64,000 nucleotides of DNA from NCBI GenBank assembly GCA_037039925.1, contig JAXRKP010000937.1:1-64000 (forward strand), read 5' to 3'. The position numbers were made by a program, and so were the translations under genes. Positions 62,250-64,000 of the stretch are shown here, in pieces. Position 1 is the stretch's first letter. Each line of letters starts with the position of its first letter. Source of the stretch: Doris montereyensis. Its lineage: Eukaryota; Mollusca; Gastropoda; Nudibranchia; Dorididae. The notes beneath the pieces were generated by a model that was given only the letters and a program-made list of their open reading frames with translations, did no database searches and had not been told where the DNA came from.

Positions 62250-63790
62250 GACAGATGCCGAGGTTTGACAGCCATCACACTATCGCTGATCTCAGCCACA
62301 ATTTTTGAGATTGATGCTGGGGCTTGACAGTCATCTCACCACACCGGTGATCTCAGCCACAATTGAGATTGATGCCGAGGTTTGACAGCCATCACACCGA
62401 GTGACACCAGATTGATCTCAGCCATCACCACCGCTGATCTCCAGCAACCACGACTGAGATTGATGCCGAGGCTTGACAGCCATCTCACCACACCAGTGAT
62501 CTCAGCCACGACTGAGATTGATGCCGAGGTTTGACAGCCATCACACCACCGCTGATCTCAGCCACAATTGAGATTGATGCCGAGGCTTGACAGCCATCTC
62601 ACCACCGCTGATCTCAGCCACAATTGAGATTGATGCCGAGGCTTGACAGCCATCTTACCACCGCTGATCTCAGCCACAATTGAGATTGATGCCGAGGCTT
62701 GACAGCCATCACACCACCGCTGATCTCAGCCACAATTGAGATTGATGCCGAGGCTTGACAGCCATCACACCACCGCTGATCTCAGCCATAATTGAGATTG
62801 ATGCCGAGGCTTGACAGCCATCTCACCACCGCTGATCTCAGCCACAATTGAGATTGATGCCGAGGCCAGCCATGTCACCACCGCTGATCTGCCACAATTG
62901 AGATTGATGCCGAGGCTTGACCTCCATCTCACCACCGCTGATCTCAGCCACAATTGAGATTGATGCCGAGGCTTGACAGCCATCTCACCACCGCTGATCT
63001 CAGCCACGATTGAGATTGATGCCGAGGTTTGACAGCCATCTCACCACCGCTGATCTCAGCCACGATTGAGGTTTGACTGATGCCGAGGCTTGACAGCCAT
63101 CACACCACCGCTGATCTCAGCCACAATTGAGATTGATGCCGAGGTTTGACAGCCATCTCACCACCGCTGATCTCAGCCACAATTGAGATTGATGCCGAGG
63201 CTTGACAGCCATCTCACCACACCGGTGATCTCAGCCACGACTGAGATTGATGCCGAGGTTTGACAGCCATCACACTATCGCTGATCTCAGCTACAATTGA
63301 GATTGATGCTGAGGCTTGACAGTCATCTCACCACACCGGTGATCTCAGCCACAATTGAGATTGATGCCGAGGCTTGACAGCCATCATACCACACCGGTGA
63401 TCTCAGCCACGACTGAGATTGATGCCGAGGCTTGACAGCCATCTCACCACACCAGTGATCTCAGCCACGATTGAGATTGATGCCGAGGCTTGACAGCCAT
63501 TTCACTACACCGGTGATCTCAGCCACGACTGAGATTGATGCCGAGGTTTGACAGTCATCTCACCACACTGCTGATCTCAGCCACGATTGAGATTGATGCC
63601 GAGGCTTGACAGCCATCTCACTATCGCTGATCTCAGCCACAATTGAGATTGATGCTGAGGCTTGACAGTCATCTCACCACCGCTGATCTCAGCCACAACT
63701 GAGATTGATTTCACTACACCGGTGATCTCAGCCACGATTGAGATTGATGCCGAGGTTTGACAGTCATCTCACCACACCGGTGATCTCAGC
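62250..63790. repeat. 56-bp minisatellite, about 28 copies
   Basis: Unit GATTGATGCCGAGGCTTGAC, AGCCATCTCACCACCGCTGA, TCTCAGCCACAATTGA. A longer variant with CACACCGGTGATC alternates in the right part. No match to a MAST exon was recognised. Confidence 0.96.
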
Positions 63791-63794
63791 CACG

Positions 63795-64000
63795 AATTGA
63801 AGGCAACGTAGGAGACTGCTTTGGGCGGATATTTCTAGATCAGGTTTGAAAGCTTGTAGACTGCTTTGGGCAGATATTTCTAGATCAGATTTAAAAGCTT
63901 GTAGACTGCTTTGGGCAGATATTTCTAGATCAAATTTAAAATCTTGTAGACTGCTTTGGGCAGATATTTCTAGATCAGATTTAAAAGCTTGTAGACTGCT
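63795..64000. repeat. 45-bp minisatellite, runs off the window
   Basis: TTGTAGACTGCTTTGGGCAG, ATATTTCTAGATCAGATTTA, AAAGC, in at least four copies; the array continues past base 64000. Confidence 0.93.

Noticed and set aside
62250..63790. Possibility that the 56-bp array also derives from a MAST exon
   Set aside because: Gene-strand translations (VAEISGGEMAVKPRHQS) show no convincing similarity to the MAST N-terminal region; a GGTGAGATGG donor-like phrase alone is not enough.

Overview
This window is animal nuclear DNA: one intron-rich gene on the minus strand, split by GT..AG introns that are mostly filled with tandem repeats. The gene encodes a MAST-family kinase (microtubule-associated serine/threonine kinase). 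The non-LTR retrotransposon fragments, tRNA-derived SINE and very high minisatellite load would fit an invertebrate, perhaps a mollusc or another lophotrochozoan, but that is inference. Nothing looks bacterial or viral.

I could follow the gene exon by exon from about 62.1 kb down to 6.46 kb. On the minus strand the order is: pre-kinase MAST domain (exons near 62.1/61.7, 58.8, 55.3 and 53.0 kb), kinase N-lobe (52.5, 51.1, 48.8 kb), catalytic loop HRDLKPDN (43.7 kb), DFG (42.8 kb), activation segment and APE (38.4 kb), kinase C-lobe (36.4 kb), post-kinase tail (26.7 kb), Ser-rich linker (19.8, 19.1, 17.0 kb), then a PDZ domain split over 9.2 and 7.4 kb and a Ser/Pro-rich C-terminal tail ending near 6.46 kb. 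The 5' exons lie beyond base 64,000. Exon junction phases agree all along, but nine of fifteen internal exons carry a net one-base shift, mostly a missing base in a homopolymer. That looks more like uncorrected assembly error than gene death.

Roughly half of the window is tandem arrays, with units from 2 bp (TA, GA) up to about 108 bp. Several arrays begin exactly at exon borders, and at least three are built from the end of the adjacent exon plus its 5' splice site. The clearest is at 49.4-51.0 kb: about 30 copies of a 53-bp unit, each holding the last 35 nt of the exon at 51,002-51,176 plus its GTAGGC donor. Similar arrays lie beside the exons ending at 36,313 and 48,794. A further array beside the exon starting at 38,497 repeats an acceptor-like sequence. 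This is the most interesting observation here.

The other mobile DNA is three non-LTR retrotransposon pieces (26.9-29.2, 29.25-30.27 and 46.96-47.28 kb), one tRNA-derived SINE (43.2 kb), a probable pogo/Tigger-like inverted-repeat element whose inside is two minisatellite arrays (55.59-58.06 kb), and an unrecognised dispersed element of about 125 bp present five times in one orientation, usually at array edges. One acidic ORF at 8.05-8.47 kb has no known function.
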